Counted from the first letter of the stretch, positions 37,110 through 46,655 are shown. The stretch: DNA of 64,000 nucleotides from Dietzia aurantiaca (GCF_021033825.1 NZ_JAIFXZ010000001.1:310001-374000), one strand, 5' to 3'. Program-made: numbers and translations. Notes: generated by a model from the sequence alone, not told the origin.

Positions 37110-38030
37110 TCAGCGCGCCACGGCTGCGGTCACCCGCGAGGAGTCGTAGCGGTAGAAGCCGTGTCCGGCCTTCTTGCCGAGCCGGCCCGCCTCGACCATC
37201 CGAAGCAGCAGCGACGGCGGCGAGTACAGGGGCTCCTTGAACTCGGCGTACATCGAGTCGGCGATCGCCTTGACTGTGTCCAGGCCCACGTGGTCGGCCA
37301 GGGACAACGGGCCCATCGGGTGGGCGCAGCCCAGGACCATGGCGCGATCGATGTCCTCGGGCGTGGCGAACCCCGACTCGGCCATGCGGATGGCGGAGAG
37401 CAGGTAGGGCACGAGCAGCGCGTTGACCACGGCTCCGGAGCGGTCGGCGGAGTGGACGACCTGCTTACCCAGGACCTGCTGGGCGAACGCCTCGGCGCGG
37501 GCGCGGACAGCGTCCCCGGTCTCGAGGGTGCTCACCAGCTCGACGAGCGGGAGCACGGGCACCGGGTTGAAGAAGTGCATTCCGATCACCCGCTCGGGAC
37601 GGGTGGTGCACGTCCCGAGCTTCATGATGGGGATGGAGGAGGTGTTGGAGGCCAGGACGGCCCGCGGGTCCGTGATGACGCGGTCGAGTTCGCGGAACAC
37701 GGCGGTCTTGGCGGTCTCGTCCTCGACGACGGCCTCGATCACCAGCTGGCGGTCCTCGAAGTCACCGAGGTCGGTGGTGAGGCGCAGCCGCAGCGCGGCT
37801 CGGTCGCGTTCGCGCTCGGTGATCTTGCCCGACGAGACACCGCGGTCCAGCGAGTCCAGGATCCGGGCGCGGCCCTCCGCGGCCAGCTCCCTGGTCGACT
37901 CCCACACCAGGACGTCGACGTGCGCCCGGGCGCACACCTCGGCGATGCCGGCCCCCATGAGCCCGGCGCCCACCACCCCGACGCGGGTGATCCGCCCGTT
38001 GTCGGTGGTCGCGTCGCGGGGACTGCTCAT
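37110..38030 (-). CDS. fadB2: 3-hydroxybutyryl-CoA dehydrogenase (FadB2-like)
   Basis: A 306-residue 3-hydroxyacyl-CoA dehydrogenase. The NAD-binding motif GVVGAGLMGAGIAEVCA, the catalytic-site segments VLASNTSSIPI and HFFNPVPVLPLVELV, and the C-terminal helical domain are intact. It oxidises 3-hydroxyacyl-CoA, most likely 3-hydroxybutyryl-CoA, in fatty-acid or ketone metabolism. It follows aceA as Rv0468 follows Rv0467. The metE-like gene starts 4 bases after its stop. Confidence 0.95.
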   Translation of the reverse strand: MSSPRDATTDNGRITRVGVVGAGLMGAGIAEVCARAHVDVLVWESTRELAAEGRARILDSLDRGVSSGKITERERDRAALRLRLTTDLGDFEDRQLVIEAVVEDETAKTAVFRELDRVITDPRAVLASNTSSIPIMKLGTCTTRPERVIGMHFFNPVPVLPLVELVSTLETGDAVRARAEAFAQQVLGKQVVHSADRSGAVVNALLVPYLLSAIRMAESGFATPEDIDRAMVLGCAHPMGPLSLADHVGLDTVKAIADSMYAEFKEPLYSPPSLLLRMVEAGRLGKKAGHGFYRYDSSRVTAAVAR

Positions 38031-38104
38031 CGGTTCTGCGTCCTTCTCGAGGGCGTGTGGCCGGCCTCCGGGCGTGCGGCGGAGAACGGATGGTGCGCTG
38101 ACGC

Positions 38105-38151
38105 CACCGGGGGCCGTGGCCGCCTCGTCGAGACGGCCACGGCCCCCGGTG
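38105..38151 (-). terminator. terminator downstream of aceA
   Basis: A perfect 18-bp stem (38105-38122 with 38134-38151) around an 11-base loop, between the aceA stop and the fadB2 start. No T-tract follows. Confidence 0.75.
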
Positions 38152-38222
38152 ATATCTACATCATGGTGAGCGTCGACCTGCTGCGGTCGGGCGCTCGCCG
38201 ACCCGTGCGGGTCGACCAGGGG

Positions 38223-39512
38223 TCAGTGGAACTGCCCCTCCTCGGTGGAGCCCTTCAGCGCCGCGGTGGACGTGTTGGGGTCGACCGTGGTGGCGATGCG
38301 GTCGAAGTAGCCGGCGCCGACCTCGCGCTGGTGCTTGACGGCGGTGAAGCCACGCTCCTCGGCGGCCTTGAACTCGCGCTGCTGCAGTTCGACGAACGAG
38401 GTCATCTGGTTGCGGGCGTAGCCGTAGGCCAGATCGAACATGCCGTAGTTGAGCGAGTGGAAGCCGGCCAGGGTGATGAACTGGAACTTGAAGCCCATCG
38501 CGCCGAGCTCCTTCTGGAACTTGGCGATGGTCTCGTCGTCCAGGTTCGCCTTCCAGTTGAAGGAGGGCGAGCAGTTGTAGGCCAGGAGCTGGTCCGGGTA
38601 CTCGGACTTGACGGCCTCGGCGAACTGCTTGGCGTACTCGAGATCCGGGGTACCGGTCTCCATCCAGATGAGGTCGGCGAACGGCGCGTAGGCCTTGGCA
38701 CGCGCGATGCAGGGCTCGATGCCGTTCTTGACGTTGTAGAAGCCCTCGGCGGTGCGCTCACCGGTGATGAAGGGACGGTCACGCTCGTCCACATCGGAGG
38801 TGATGAGCGTGGCGGCCTCGGCGTCGGTGCGCGCGATGATGACCGACGGGACGTTGGCGACGTCGGCCGCGAGACGGGCCGAGGTCAGGGTCCGGATGTG
38901 CTGGTTGGTCGGGATGAGCACCTTGCCACCGAGGTGGCCGCACTTCTTCTCCGACGCGAGCTGGTCCTCCCAGTGCACACCGGCGGCGCCGGCGGCGATC
39001 ATGGCCTTCTGCAGCTCGTAGGCGTTCAGGGCGCCACCGAAGCCGGCCTCGGCGTCGGCCACGATCGGGGCGAGCCAGTTCTCGACCGAGGTGTCACCCT
39101 CGATGCGGGCGATCTCGTCGGCACGCAGCAGCGCGTTGTTGATGCGGCGGACGACGGTCGGGACCGAGTTGGCCGGGTACAGCGACTGGTCCGGGTACGT
39201 GTGGCCCGAGAGGTTGGCGTCGCCGGCGACCTGCCAGCCCGAGAGGTACACGGCCTCGAGGCCCGCACGGATCTGCTGCACGGCCTGGTTACCGGTCAGC
39301 GCGCCGAGGGAGTTGACGAAGTCCTTGTTGTTGACCTTGTCCCAGAGGATCTCCGCGCCGCGGCGGGCGAGGGTGTGCTCCTCGACGACGGTGCCCTGCA
39401 GATCGGCGACCTGCTGAGCGGTGTAGTTGCGGGTGATGCCCTTCCAGCGGGGGTTGGTGTCCCAGTCCTTCTGGATCTCTTCAGCGGTACGTGCCTTGCC
39501 GATGTTCGACAT
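38223..39512 (-). CDS. aceA: isocitrate lyase
   Basis: The first glyoxylate-shunt enzyme: isocitrate to glyoxylate and succinate during growth on acetate or fatty acids. The catalytic KKCGHLGGK with the nucleophilic Cys is present, along with GYFD near the C-terminus. Length 429 residues equals Icl1 of mycobacteria. The ATG at 39512 fits [17 protein letters not shown]; the longer frame is not conserved-looking. It diverges from ramB across a 195-base gap with RamB-type sites. Confidence 0.97.
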   Translation of the reverse strand: MSNIGKARTAEEIQKDWDTNPRWKGITRNYTAQQVADLQGTVVEEHTLARRGAEILWDKVNNKDFVNSLGALTGNQAVQQIRAGLEAVYLSGWQVAGDANLSGHTYPDQSLYPANSVPTVVRRINNALLRADEIARIEGDTSVENWLAPIVADAEAGFGGALNAYELQKAMIAAGAAGVHWEDQLASEKKCGHLGGKVLIPTNQHIRTLTSARLAADVANVPSVIIARTDAEAATLITSDVDERDRPFITGERTAEGFYNVKNGIEPCIARAKAYAPFADLIWMETGTPDLEYAKQFAEAVKSEYPDQLLAYNCSPSFNWKANLDDETIAKFQKELGAMGFKFQFITLAGFHSLNYGMFDLAYGYARNQMTSFVELQQREFKAAEERGFTAVKHQREVGAGYFDRIATTVDPNTSTAALKGSTEEGQFH

Positions 39513-39653
39513 CGCGACTCTTTTCTGTCTCGGGGGCGGACTCGAGTTCGCATATCTGCGAGTTGCGAGGTCCTGTACGACACAAGAGTGCCACACCCGC
39601 CGCACCCCGTCTACCTGCGACTTGTGCAAATTCCGCGAGTTTCCTTGCCTCTG

Positions 39654-39669
39654 TTGCAAACTTTGCGAA
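39654..39669. promoter_or_regulatory. candidate RamB binding site between aceA and ramB
   Basis: The sequence TTGCAAACTTTGCGAA resembles the RamB operator of corynebacteria, which is built on AAAGTTTGC or TTTGCAAA halves. Related half-sites occur nearby: gtgcaaa near 39633 and ttcgca near 39547. RamB is known to repress acetate genes and its own gene; a shared control region is inferred. Confidence 0.55.
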
Positions 39670-39707
39670 GAATGTGGGGCGCACCACGAACTGGAAGGGG
39701 AAAGCCG

Positions 39708-41171
39708 ATGACGGCCTCACATATGGGCGCGCGACTCCGCCGACTACGTGAGGAACACAACCTCACCCAGGCCGCATTCGCCGGGACGCTGGGCCTGTCG
39801 GCGAGCTATCTCAACCAGCTCGAGAAGGACGCGAGGCCGATCACCTCTCGTGTCCTGGCGCAGCTGTCGGAGGTGTACGGCGTCGATTCGACGTTCTTCG
39901 CCTCGGACGCGGACACGCGCCTGATCGCCGAGCTGACCGAGGCGCTCACCGACCCCCAGGTCTCCTCGGGCATCCCCGCCTCGGAGGTGATCGACCTCGT
40001 CCAGGCGCACCCCGCCCTGGCGCGGGCCTTCGCCGTCCTCAACCAGCGCTACCGCAACTCGGCCGATCTCCTCGCGGCCCTGACCGAGGCCCGGAACCTG
40101 CCCGCGGGCGAGCTGGACAACTCGGCGCTGGCGATGCCGCACGAGGAGGTGCGCGACTACTTCTACCAGCGGCAGAACTACATCGACTCCCTCGACACCG
40201 CGGCCGAGGAGCTCACCAACAGGATCCGCATGAACCGCGGCGATGTGCGTACCGAGCTCGAGAACCGGCTGTCGGAGACACACGGCGTGCGGGTGGTCCG
40301 TCGCGTCGATCTGCCGGACGGCCTGTGGCATCGGTATTCCGCCGAGGAGCGGCGCCTCGACCTGTCAGCGCATCTGACCGCCGGCCAGCAGGCATTCCGC
40401 GTGGCCTCGGAGCTGGCGTTCCTGGAGCACGGGGATCTGCTCGACCAGCTGGTCGCCGACGGCGCGTTCAGCTCCCCGGCCGCACACGCCATGGGCCTCC
40501 GCGGCCTGGCCAACTATTTCGCCGCCGCCGTCCTCATGCCGTACGAGCGCTTTCTCGATACGGCGGAGGACTTCCGCTACGACGTCGAGCGCCTCATGAC
40601 CTTCCACGCCACCGGGTACGAGACGGTCTGCCACCGCCTGTCCACGCTCCAGCGGCCGGGGGCGTCGGGCGTGCCGTTCAGTTTCGTCCGCGTCGACCGC
40701 GCGGGGAACATGTCGAAGCGCCAATCCGCGTCCGGCGTGCACTTCACCACGTCGGGTGGCACGTGCCCGCTGTGGAACATCTACGAGACGTTCTCGTTCC
40801 CGGGCAAGATCATGCGGCAGGTCGCCGAGACCACCGACGGCCGCATGCACCTGTGGGTGTCGCGCACGGTCACCACCCGGCCGATGCGCTTCGGCCAGTC
40901 GCGCAAGACGTTCGCGATAGGCCTGGGCTGCGAAGCCCGCCACGCGCACCGCACCGTGTATTCGCAGGGTCTGGACCTGGACGACGCCGAGGCCGCCACC
41001 AAGATCGGCGCCGGCTGCCGGATGTGTGAGCGCCCGGCCTGCCCGCAGCGCGCCTTCCCGCCGCTCAACCGCACGCTGTCCGTGGACGCCCACCGCTCGG
41101 CGCTCTCGCCGTACCTCCTCGACGAACCCGGCTCCCCCGCCCCGGCGACTGCCCTACCCTTGCGGCCATGA
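39708..41171 (+). CDS. ramB: RamB-family regulator of acetate metabolism
   Basis: A 487-residue regulator (corynebacterial RamB is about 474). The N-terminal XRE helix-turn-helix is [20 protein letters not shown] then [11 protein letters not shown]. It is followed by the domain of the family formerly called DUF955/ImmA-like and the DUF2083 C-terminal region. A Cys cluster [19 protein letters not shown] ends the protein. The ATG at 39708 has an AAGGGG site; the 1372-codon frame upstream is antisense to aceA and fadB2. RamB represses or activates aceA, aceB and related genes depending on carbon source. Confidence 0.92.
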   Translation: MTASHMGARLRRLREEHNLTQAAFAGTLGLSASYLNQLEKDARPITSRVLAQLSEVYGVDSTFFASDADTRLIAELTEALTDPQVSSGIPASEVIDLVQAHPALARAFAVLNQRYRNSADLLAALTEARNLPAGELDNSALAMPHEEVRDYFYQRQNYIDSLDTAAEELTNRIRMNRGDVRTELENRLSETHGVRVVRRVDLPDGLWHRYSAEERRLDLSAHLTAGQQAFRVASELAFLEHGDLLDQLVADGAFSSPAAHAMGLRGLANYFAAAVLMPYERFLDTAEDFRYDVERLMTFHATGYETVCHRLSTLQRPGASGVPFSFVRVDRAGNMSKRQSASGVHFTTSGGTCPLWNIYETFSFPGKIMRQVAETTDGRMHLWVSRTVTTRPMRFGQSRKTFAIGLGCEARHAHRTVYSQGLDLDDAEAATKIGAGCRMCERPACPQRAFPPLNRTLSVDAHRSALSPYLLDEPGSPAPATALPLRP

Positions 41172-41779
41172 GCCAGCCGAGCGACACCCCTGACACCAGC
41201 GCCGCCACGCCCCGCCCCACCGGCACGTCCGCCGCCGCTGGCACGACCCCGCGCATCCGCCCCGGCGGCTTCCGCGAACTCGGCCCGATCGGCTGGGCGG
41301 TCAACCGCCTGGGCGCGCGCGTCACGGGCAAGCGCGACGTCCACCTGTTCGCCACGCTTGGCCACGCGCGCCGCCTCTTCCCCGCCTGGCTCGCGTACTC
41401 GGGGATGATGATGCCGTTCGGGATCCTCGACCGCCGCACCACCGAACTGGTGATCCTGCGCATCGCGCATCTGCGGAGCAGCGCGTACGAGCGGGCTCAC
41501 CACGAGCGGATCGGGGCGGGTGTCGGACTCGACGACGACGAGATCGCCCGTACCACCGAGGATCCGTCCACCGCCCCGTGGTCCGACCGCCTGCGGACCA
41601 TGTTGATCGGCGTCGACGAGCTGGTGCGGACAAAGGACATCGCCGACGACACGTGGTCCCGTCTGTCCTCGCATCTCAATTCGTCGGAGCTGGTGGGGCT
41701 GGTGCAGTTGGTGGCGCAGTACGACGGGCTCGCCACCTCCCTGCACGTCCTGCGCATCCAGCCCGACGAGCCCCGCTGA
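41168..41779 (+). CDS. carboxymuconolactone decarboxylase-like protein (Rv0464c-like)
   Basis: A 203-residue AhpD/CMD-fold protein. It aligns with the family at ELVILRIAHLRSSAYERAHHERIGAGVGL, but the CxxC pair of AhpD is replaced by Ser and Tyr. Peroxidase-coupling activity is therefore unlikely. The ATG overlaps the ramB stop (ATGA), so it is translated together with ramB. Function unknown; position matches Rv0464c. Confidence 0.8.
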   Translation: MSQPSDTPDTSAATPRPTGTSAAAGTTPRIRPGGFRELGPIGWAVNRLGARVTGKRDVHLFATLGHARRLFPAWLAYSGMMMPFGILDRRTTELVILRIAHLRSSAYERAHHERIGAGVGLDDDEIARTTEDPSTAPWSDRLRTMLIGVDELVRTKDIADDTWSRLSSHLNSSELVGLVQLVAQYDGLATSLHVLRIQPDEPR

Positions 41780-41939
41780 GCTGCCGAGCCCGCTGGTTCA
41801 GCTGCCCGGAGAGGGTCCGCCGCCGCAGTCCACGCTCCGATATGGACTGTTTCCACAGCCTTCAGCCTCTCCACAGCAGACTGATCATCACGCCGCTATT
41901 CGGACGGTATCGTGCTCAGTGCCCGGCATCATCACGGCC

Positions 41940-42806
41940 ATGACCAACAACACTCATGACGAACATCCCGTACTGTCTCTCGCTCGACTGACTCACGAGA
42001 TCTCACACATTCCGCGACGCCGCCGTGAGCGGGACTTCGTCAAGGTCGTCGACGGGCTCTGGCTCCCATCCGGCGTCACCCGCGATCTCGAAACACTCTC
42101 GGTGGCGTATTCCCGCCTCTACCCAGGCGCCGTGTTGACCGGTTGGTCGGCAGCCGTCATCCAGGGAGTCGCCCCTCTGCGCCATGACACGGTACCGGAA
42201 CTGTCCGTCGGGCCTCATGGCCGGGAACGACGAGGCCTTCGCATCAGGCGGTATTCGGTTCCGGAACAGGCGGTGATCACGCTACGTGGGGTCCGCGTGA
42301 CCGCACACCGCTGGACAGCCTTCGATCTGGCGAGATTCAGCGATCACGTGCAGGGCGTGCAGGCGATTGAGGAGCTGTACCGTCATGGCTTGTCCCGGGC
42401 CGCTTTCGCCGAAACCGTGACGTACATGGCTGGCACCTGGGGCGTCGCCCGTGCCCGGAAGGTTCTCGAGGATGCGGATCCCCGCAGTGAGTCCCCGCGG
42501 GAAACCGAGACGCGCCTGTTCCTCAAAGAGGCAGGGTTCACTGATTTCGTTCCCCAGGTCGAGGTAGCCGAACTCGGCTATCGCCTCGACCTGGCGGACC
42601 CGGAACACAAGATCGCCGTCGAGTACGACGGCCCCCACCACGACGACCCGGTCCAACAGTCCAAGGACCGCCACCGACGAAACCGCCTGCAGGCCGCGGG
42701 GTGGATCATCATCGTGGTCGACCGCAGGATCTTCCGCCATCAGCAAGACGACGTTCTCGAGCAGGTCCGCGCGGCATACCTTCTTCGGAGAGCAGCGGCG
42801 GCATAG
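41940..42806 (+). CDS. DUF559 (Vsr-like) nuclease-domain protein with AbiEi-like N-terminus
   Basis: A 288-residue protein common in actinobacteria. The N-terminal half resembles AbiEi-type antitoxins (LTGWSAAVIQGV, then VRVTAHRWTAFDLA). The C-terminal half is a DUF559 PD-(D/E)XK fold with YRLDLADPEHKIAVEYDGPHH. Base composition is visibly less GC-rich than its neighbours, and synteny breaks here, both hints of lateral gain. No AbiEii-type toxin partner is adjacent. Biological role unknown. The ATG at 41940 was chosen over 41919 by N-terminal content only. Confidence 0.75.
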   Translation: MTNNTHDEHPVLSLARLTHEISHIPRRRRERDFVKVVDGLWLPSGVTRDLETLSVAYSRLYPGAVLTGWSAAVIQGVAPLRHDTVPELSVGPHGRERRGLRIRRYSVPEQAVITLRGVRVTAHRWTAFDLARFSDHVQGVQAIEELYRHGLSRAAFAETVTYMAGTWGVARARKVLEDADPRSESPRETETRLFLKEAGFTDFVPQVEVAELGYRLDLADPEHKIAVEYDGPHHDDPVQQSKDRHRRNRLQAAGWIIIVVDRRIFRHQQDDVLEQVRAAYLLRRAAAA

Positions 42807-42893
42807 GTCGTTCGACGTGAGTTCGGCGCCCACTCGCCAAACCACGCACCCCGCAACCGCGCACCGCGCAACCGCGCAGCGCAACGGTCGCCG

Positions 42894-43197
42894 GATGCGC
42901 TGGCTCGGTCACAAGTGAGCGGACACCCAGCGCAAGCGAGGCTGCATGTACTGGCTCTGTGCCCAGCTCCGCCATGTGCGCTGGCTCTGTGTTCGCGGCC
43001 GTGAGGAGAAGCGTCCTCATCGAGACGCTCCGGACGCCGAATGAGCACGACAGCAGCGCAAATGCCCCTACTGGCGCTGGCTACTCGCCTTACGCTGGCT
43101 GGTTGGTCGAAGCCGCCAGCGCAAGCCCCCGGAATCCGTACAACGAGTCAGCGCAGGTCACAGAGCCAGCGCAAACCACGTCAGATGCGCTGGTCAC
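42894..43197. repeat. cluster of short inverted/direct repeats built on TGCGCTGGCTC
   Basis: In a 583-base gene-free stretch (42807-43389) the core TGCGCTGG or its complement occurs about ten times: 42896, 42927, 42977, 43054, 43074, 43091, 43117, 43149, 43166 and 43186, some imperfect. The longest match is a perfect 15-bp inverted repeat, 42977-42991 with 43159-43173. A second direct repeat, gcgccgactccggg, lies at 43251 and 43288. No convincing reading frame is present. It follows the DUF559 gene directly. Confidence 0.75.
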
Positions 43198-43389
43198 GCG
43201 CACAAGCGTCGGATGGCGACAGCAACGCGCCCACAACGCAGGCTTCGCCCGCGCCGACTCCGGGAAGCAGCTGCCCTGGCCGCGGCCGCGCCGACTCCGG
43301 GTGCGCAAGCCTGCGGGGGCCGGGGCCGTGCCCGAGCCGGATTGAGCGAGCCGGCGGAGGCGCCGGGCCCGGGCAGGGTCGGGGCCGAG

Positions 43390-45903
43390 TCAGGGCAGCG
43401 GCGCCTGCTCGCCCGCCGGCTCGGCGTGGGACAGGCAGACGCGGGCCCGGTCATCCAGATCCAGGTCCACCGTCTCGCCAGCCAGCACCTGCACGGGGCT
43501 GCCCTGCACGGTGCATTCGAACGCGCCGCCCTCGAGGTTGGTGATCGAGATCTCGGTGTGCGTGACCCGGACCTTCACGAGCGTCCCGAGCACGGTCAAC
43601 CGAAATGTCAGCGCGCCCCACTCGGCGGGCACCCGCGGGTCGAACGAGATGTCCCCGCCGTAGTCGCGCATCCCGCCGAATCCGCTCACCAGCGCGGACC
43701 ACACGCCGCCGGTGGAGGCCACGTGGATGCCGTCGGCGGCGTTGCCGTGCACGTCCGCCAGGTCCACCACGAGCGCCTTGGAGAAATGCTCGAACGCCTC
43801 GTCGCAGTAGCCGATCTCCGCGGCGATGATCGACTGCACGACCGCCGACAGGGTCGAGTCACCGGTGGTCAACGGGTCGTAGTACTCGAAGTTCGCGCGT
43901 TTCTGTTCCTCGGTGAACTCGTCCCCGCGCAGGAACATCGCCAGCACCACGTCGGCCTGCTTGAGCACCTGGTGCCGGTAGATGACCAGCGGGTGGAAGT
44001 GCAGGAGAAGCGGCCGGCGCGGGTCCTCGAGATCCTGGTCCCACACCTCCTTGGCCAGGAAGTCCTGGTCCTGCGGATGCACCCCCAGCACCTCGTCGTA
44101 CGCGATCACCATGTTGCGGGCGGCGCGCTTCCATTCGCTGATCTCGTCGTCGTCGAGCTTCAGGCGCTGACAGATCGCCTTCCACCGGCCGTCCCCCAGC
44201 TCGGCGATGCGCTTGCACGCGATCGTCGCGGCCAGCAGGTTGAACCGGGCCATGGCGTTGGTGAACAGGTTGTTGTCCACCACGGTGGTGTACTCGTCGG
44301 GCCCGGTGACGCCGTGGATGTGGAACATGCCGTCGCCGTCGAAGAACCCGAGTGAGACCCACATGCGGGCTGTCTCGACCAGCACGTCCACGCCCTCGCG
44401 GATCATGAAGTCCTGGTCCTCGGTCGCCCACAGGTACTTGACCATGGCGTGCGCGATGTCGGCGTTGATGTGGTACTGCGCGGTGCCGGCCTCGTAGTAG
44501 GCGGAGGCCTCCTCGCCGTTGATGGTGCGCCACGGGTAGAGCGCGCCCTTGACGGACAGGAACTTGGCCCGCGCTCGCGCCTTGTCCAGCATCGAGTAGC
44601 GGAAGCGCAGGGCGTTCCGCGCGAACTGGGGCATCGTGTACGTCAGGAACGGCAGGACGTAGGTCTCGGTGTCCCAGAAGTAGTGGCCGGAGTAGCCGCT
44701 GCCGGTGACGCCCTTGGCGGCGATGCCGTTGTACTCCGCGCGCGCGGAGGCCTGGGCCAGCTGGAAGAGGTTGAAGCGGATGGCCTGCTGGGTCTCGACC
44801 GGCCCGTCGACCTCGACGTCCGCGCGGGCCCAGAAGTGGTCGTACCAGTCGCGCTGGGTGCGGTGCAGGTCCTCGACGCCGCGGACGCGGGCCCGGGCCA
44901 GGGTGCGCGAGCAGCGGTCGGCCAGCTCCTGGGCGGGGACGATCTCGGAGGTGTGGTACGCGGCGAGTTTGGTGAGCGTGAGTGTGCGGCCCGGGGTGAC
45001 GTGGGCGTGGTAGACGATCTTGGAGGAGTCGTCGCCGATCTCGTGGCTCATGGCCACGTCGTCCTCGGACTCGAGCTGGTGGTCCACGCCCACGGCGACC
45101 GTCATGCCCGAGTTGGCGCAGCGGTAGCCGTGCACCTGGTAGCCGCGCTGACCCTCCGTGAGCTGCGGCTCGAGCACGCGGTGGTCGAGGCCGTCGGCGC
45201 GGCGCGGGTCGAAGCTCTCCTCGGGATCGGCACGGGGCGAGCGGTACTCGTCCTCGCCGTCCTGCCGGTTGATCACCTGGGAGGAGATCACGACGGGCGC
45301 GGGCTCGTCGGGCAGTTCGATCTCATAGGTCATCACGGCGAGGTGCTTCTCGACCATCGATACCATGCGGCTGGTGCGGATGATCACCTTCTTGCCGGCG
45401 GGCGTGCGCCACACGAGCTCGCGGCGCATGATGCCGTCGCGGAAGTCGATGCTGCGTTCGTAGTGTTCGAGGTCGGACACGCCCACCCGCAGCGGCTCGT
45501 CGTCGACGTAGATGCGGATGGTCTTGGTGTCGGGGACCTGGACCATGGTCTGGCCCTCGCGGGCGAGCCCGTAGGCGTCCTCGGCGTGCTGGATGTGCCA
45601 CGTCTCGTGGAAGCCGTTGACGAAGGTGCCGTGCTGGGCGGAATCGCGCCCCTCGTCGGGGTTACCGCGCATGCCCAGGTACCCGTTGGCCACGGCGAAC
45701 TGCGTCTCGGAGACCCCCAGCGGGGACGCCTTGGGGTTGGTCTCGACCCACCGCCACGGGTCCGCGGGGTGGCTGGTCCGGTTGATCTCCGGCACCTCGA
45801 GGTGGCTGCGCAGGTTCACGCCGTAGGTGGTGCGGATGTTGCCGGGGACCGACTGCCCGACGGTGTCGTGGACAGGTCCGCGGGCGATGTGGGAGCGGGT
45901 CAC
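43390..45903 (-). CDS. glycoside hydrolase family 65 protein (trehalose/kojibiose phosphorylase-like)
   Basis: An 837-residue GH65 enzyme: N-terminal beta-sandwich, helical linker and (alpha/alpha)6 barrel with the catalytic Glu in VTGPDEYTTVVDNN. The phosphate-binding KQADVVLAMFL follows, then a C-terminal cap. Such proteins phosphorolyse alpha-glucosides, giving beta-glucose 1-phosphate. The GTG start overlaps the stop of the beta-phosphoglucomutase gene, so the two work in sequence. The pair resembles Rv3401-Rv3400. Substrate (trehalose, maltose or kojibiose) is not certain. Confidence 0.9.
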   Translation of the reverse strand: MTRSHIARGPVHDTVGQSVPGNIRTTYGVNLRSHLEVPEINRTSHPADPWRWVETNPKASPLGVSETQFAVANGYLGMRGNPDEGRDSAQHGTFVNGFHETWHIQHAEDAYGLAREGQTMVQVPDTKTIRIYVDDEPLRVGVSDLEHYERSIDFRDGIMRRELVWRTPAGKKVIIRTSRMVSMVEKHLAVMTYEIELPDEPAPVVISSQVINRQDGEDEYRSPRADPEESFDPRRADGLDHRVLEPQLTEGQRGYQVHGYRCANSGMTVAVGVDHQLESEDDVAMSHEIGDDSSKIVYHAHVTPGRTLTLTKLAAYHTSEIVPAQELADRCSRTLARARVRGVEDLHRTQRDWYDHFWARADVEVDGPVETQQAIRFNLFQLAQASARAEYNGIAAKGVTGSGYSGHYFWDTETYVLPFLTYTMPQFARNALRFRYSMLDKARARAKFLSVKGALYPWRTINGEEASAYYEAGTAQYHINADIAHAMVKYLWATEDQDFMIREGVDVLVETARMWVSLGFFDGDGMFHIHGVTGPDEYTTVVDNNLFTNAMARFNLLAATIACKRIAELGDGRWKAICQRLKLDDDEISEWKRAARNMVIAYDEVLGVHPQDQDFLAKEVWDQDLEDPRRPLLLHFHPLVIYRHQVLKQADVVLAMFLRGDEFTEEQKRANFEYYDPLTTGDSTLSAVVQSIIAAEIGYCDEAFEHFSKALVVDLADVHGNAADGIHVASTGGVWSALVSGFGGMRDYGGDISFDPRVPAEWGALTFRLTVLGTLVKVRVTHTEISITNLEGGAFECTVQGSPVQVLAGETVDLDLDDRARVCLSHAEPAGEQAPLP

Positions 45904-46655
45904 GCGCGCGCCTCCGTGGGATCGGGGATGAGTTCGGCGAGGTCGACGACGACGACGTCGGCACCGGCATCCAGCAGGACCTGTTTCCCGGCCCCGCGGT
46001 CCACGCCGACCACACGGGCGAACCCGCCGGCGGCGCCGGCCTGCACACCGGAGACGGCGTCCTCGACCACCACGCAGCGGTCGGCCGGTACGCCCAGGAG
46101 CTCCGCACCCCGCAGGTACGTGTCGGGCCGGGGCTTGCCGGGGATGCCCTCGGCTGCGGCGACCTCGCCGTCGACGATGACCTCGAAGCGATCCCGCAGG
46201 CCCGCGGCGGTCAGGACGGCCACCGCGTTCTTGGAACTGGACACGACGCACTTGGCGATCCCGGCCGCATCCAGCGCGTCGAGGTAGGCCACCGACCCCG
46301 GGTAGGCCTCGATGCCCTCGTCCAGCAACTGGCGGAAGACCGCGTTCTTGCGCTCACCGAGACCGGTGACGGTGTCGGTGAGCGCGAGGTCGGCGGCGGC
46401 CTTGTCGTCGTCGTCCTTCTTCTCGTCGCCCATCGGCAGGGTGAGGTCCCGCGCGGCGAGCATCGACACGATGCCCTCGTCGCGCGGCTTGCCGTCGATG
46501 TATCGGAAGTAGTCCTCGTCCGAGTAGGGCTCGAGGCCGCGCTCGGCGAAGTAGCCGGTGAACATGCGATTCCAGGCCTGCATGTGCTTTTCGGCGGTCG
46601 GGGTGATCACGCCGTCGAGGTCGAGGAGCACTGCCTCGATACCGTCGTGGTCCAT
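45900..46655 (-). CDS. beta-phosphoglucomutase family hydrolase
   Basis: A 251-residue HAD protein with nucleophile DLDGVIT, a cap domain (residues ~15-110, with an acidic GDEKKDDDDK insert), then VVSSSKN, GKPRPDTYL and the acidic VVEDAVSGVQAG. It should convert beta-glucose 1-phosphate to glucose 6-phosphate. The cytoplasmic pairing with GH65 (4-base GTGA overlap) makes an alpha-glucoside salvage route. The ATG at 46655 precedes the conserved start; the longer frame to 46874 is not conserved-looking. Confidence 0.88.
   Translation of the reverse strand: MDHDGIEAVLLDLDGVITPTAEKHMQAWNRMFTGYFAERGLEPYSDEDYFRYIDGKPRDEGIVSMLAARDLTLPMGDEKKDDDDKAAADLALTDTVTGLGERKNAVFRQLLDEGIEAYPGSVAYLDALDAAGIAKCVVSSSKNAVAVLTAAGLRDRFEVIVDGEVAAAEGIPGKPRPDTYLRGAELLGVPADRCVVVEDAVSGVQAGAAGGFARVVGVDRGAGKQVLLDAGADVVVVDLAELIPDPTEARA

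Noticed and set aside
36990-37130. Cobalamin riboswitch ahead of the metE-like gene.
   Set aside because: Only 4 bases separate it from fadB2, and nothing in the fadB2 leader resembles a B12 box.
37053-41171. A 1372-codon plus-strand reading frame.
   Set aside because: Only its last 488 codons (ramB, from 39708) are real. The rest is antisense to fadB2 and aceA, with Arg/Gly/His-rich shadow composition.
42709-43544. Overlapping frames in the repeat-rich gap, some with recurring TEPAH-like residues.
   Set aside because: The recurring residues arise from the DNA repeat in several frames and both strands; no ribosome binding site or family match.
44449-46287. A 612-codon plus-strand frame opposite the GH65 and beta-phosphoglucomutase genes.
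   Set aside because: Shadow of two well-supported minus-strand genes; Val/Gly/Arg-rich without motifs.
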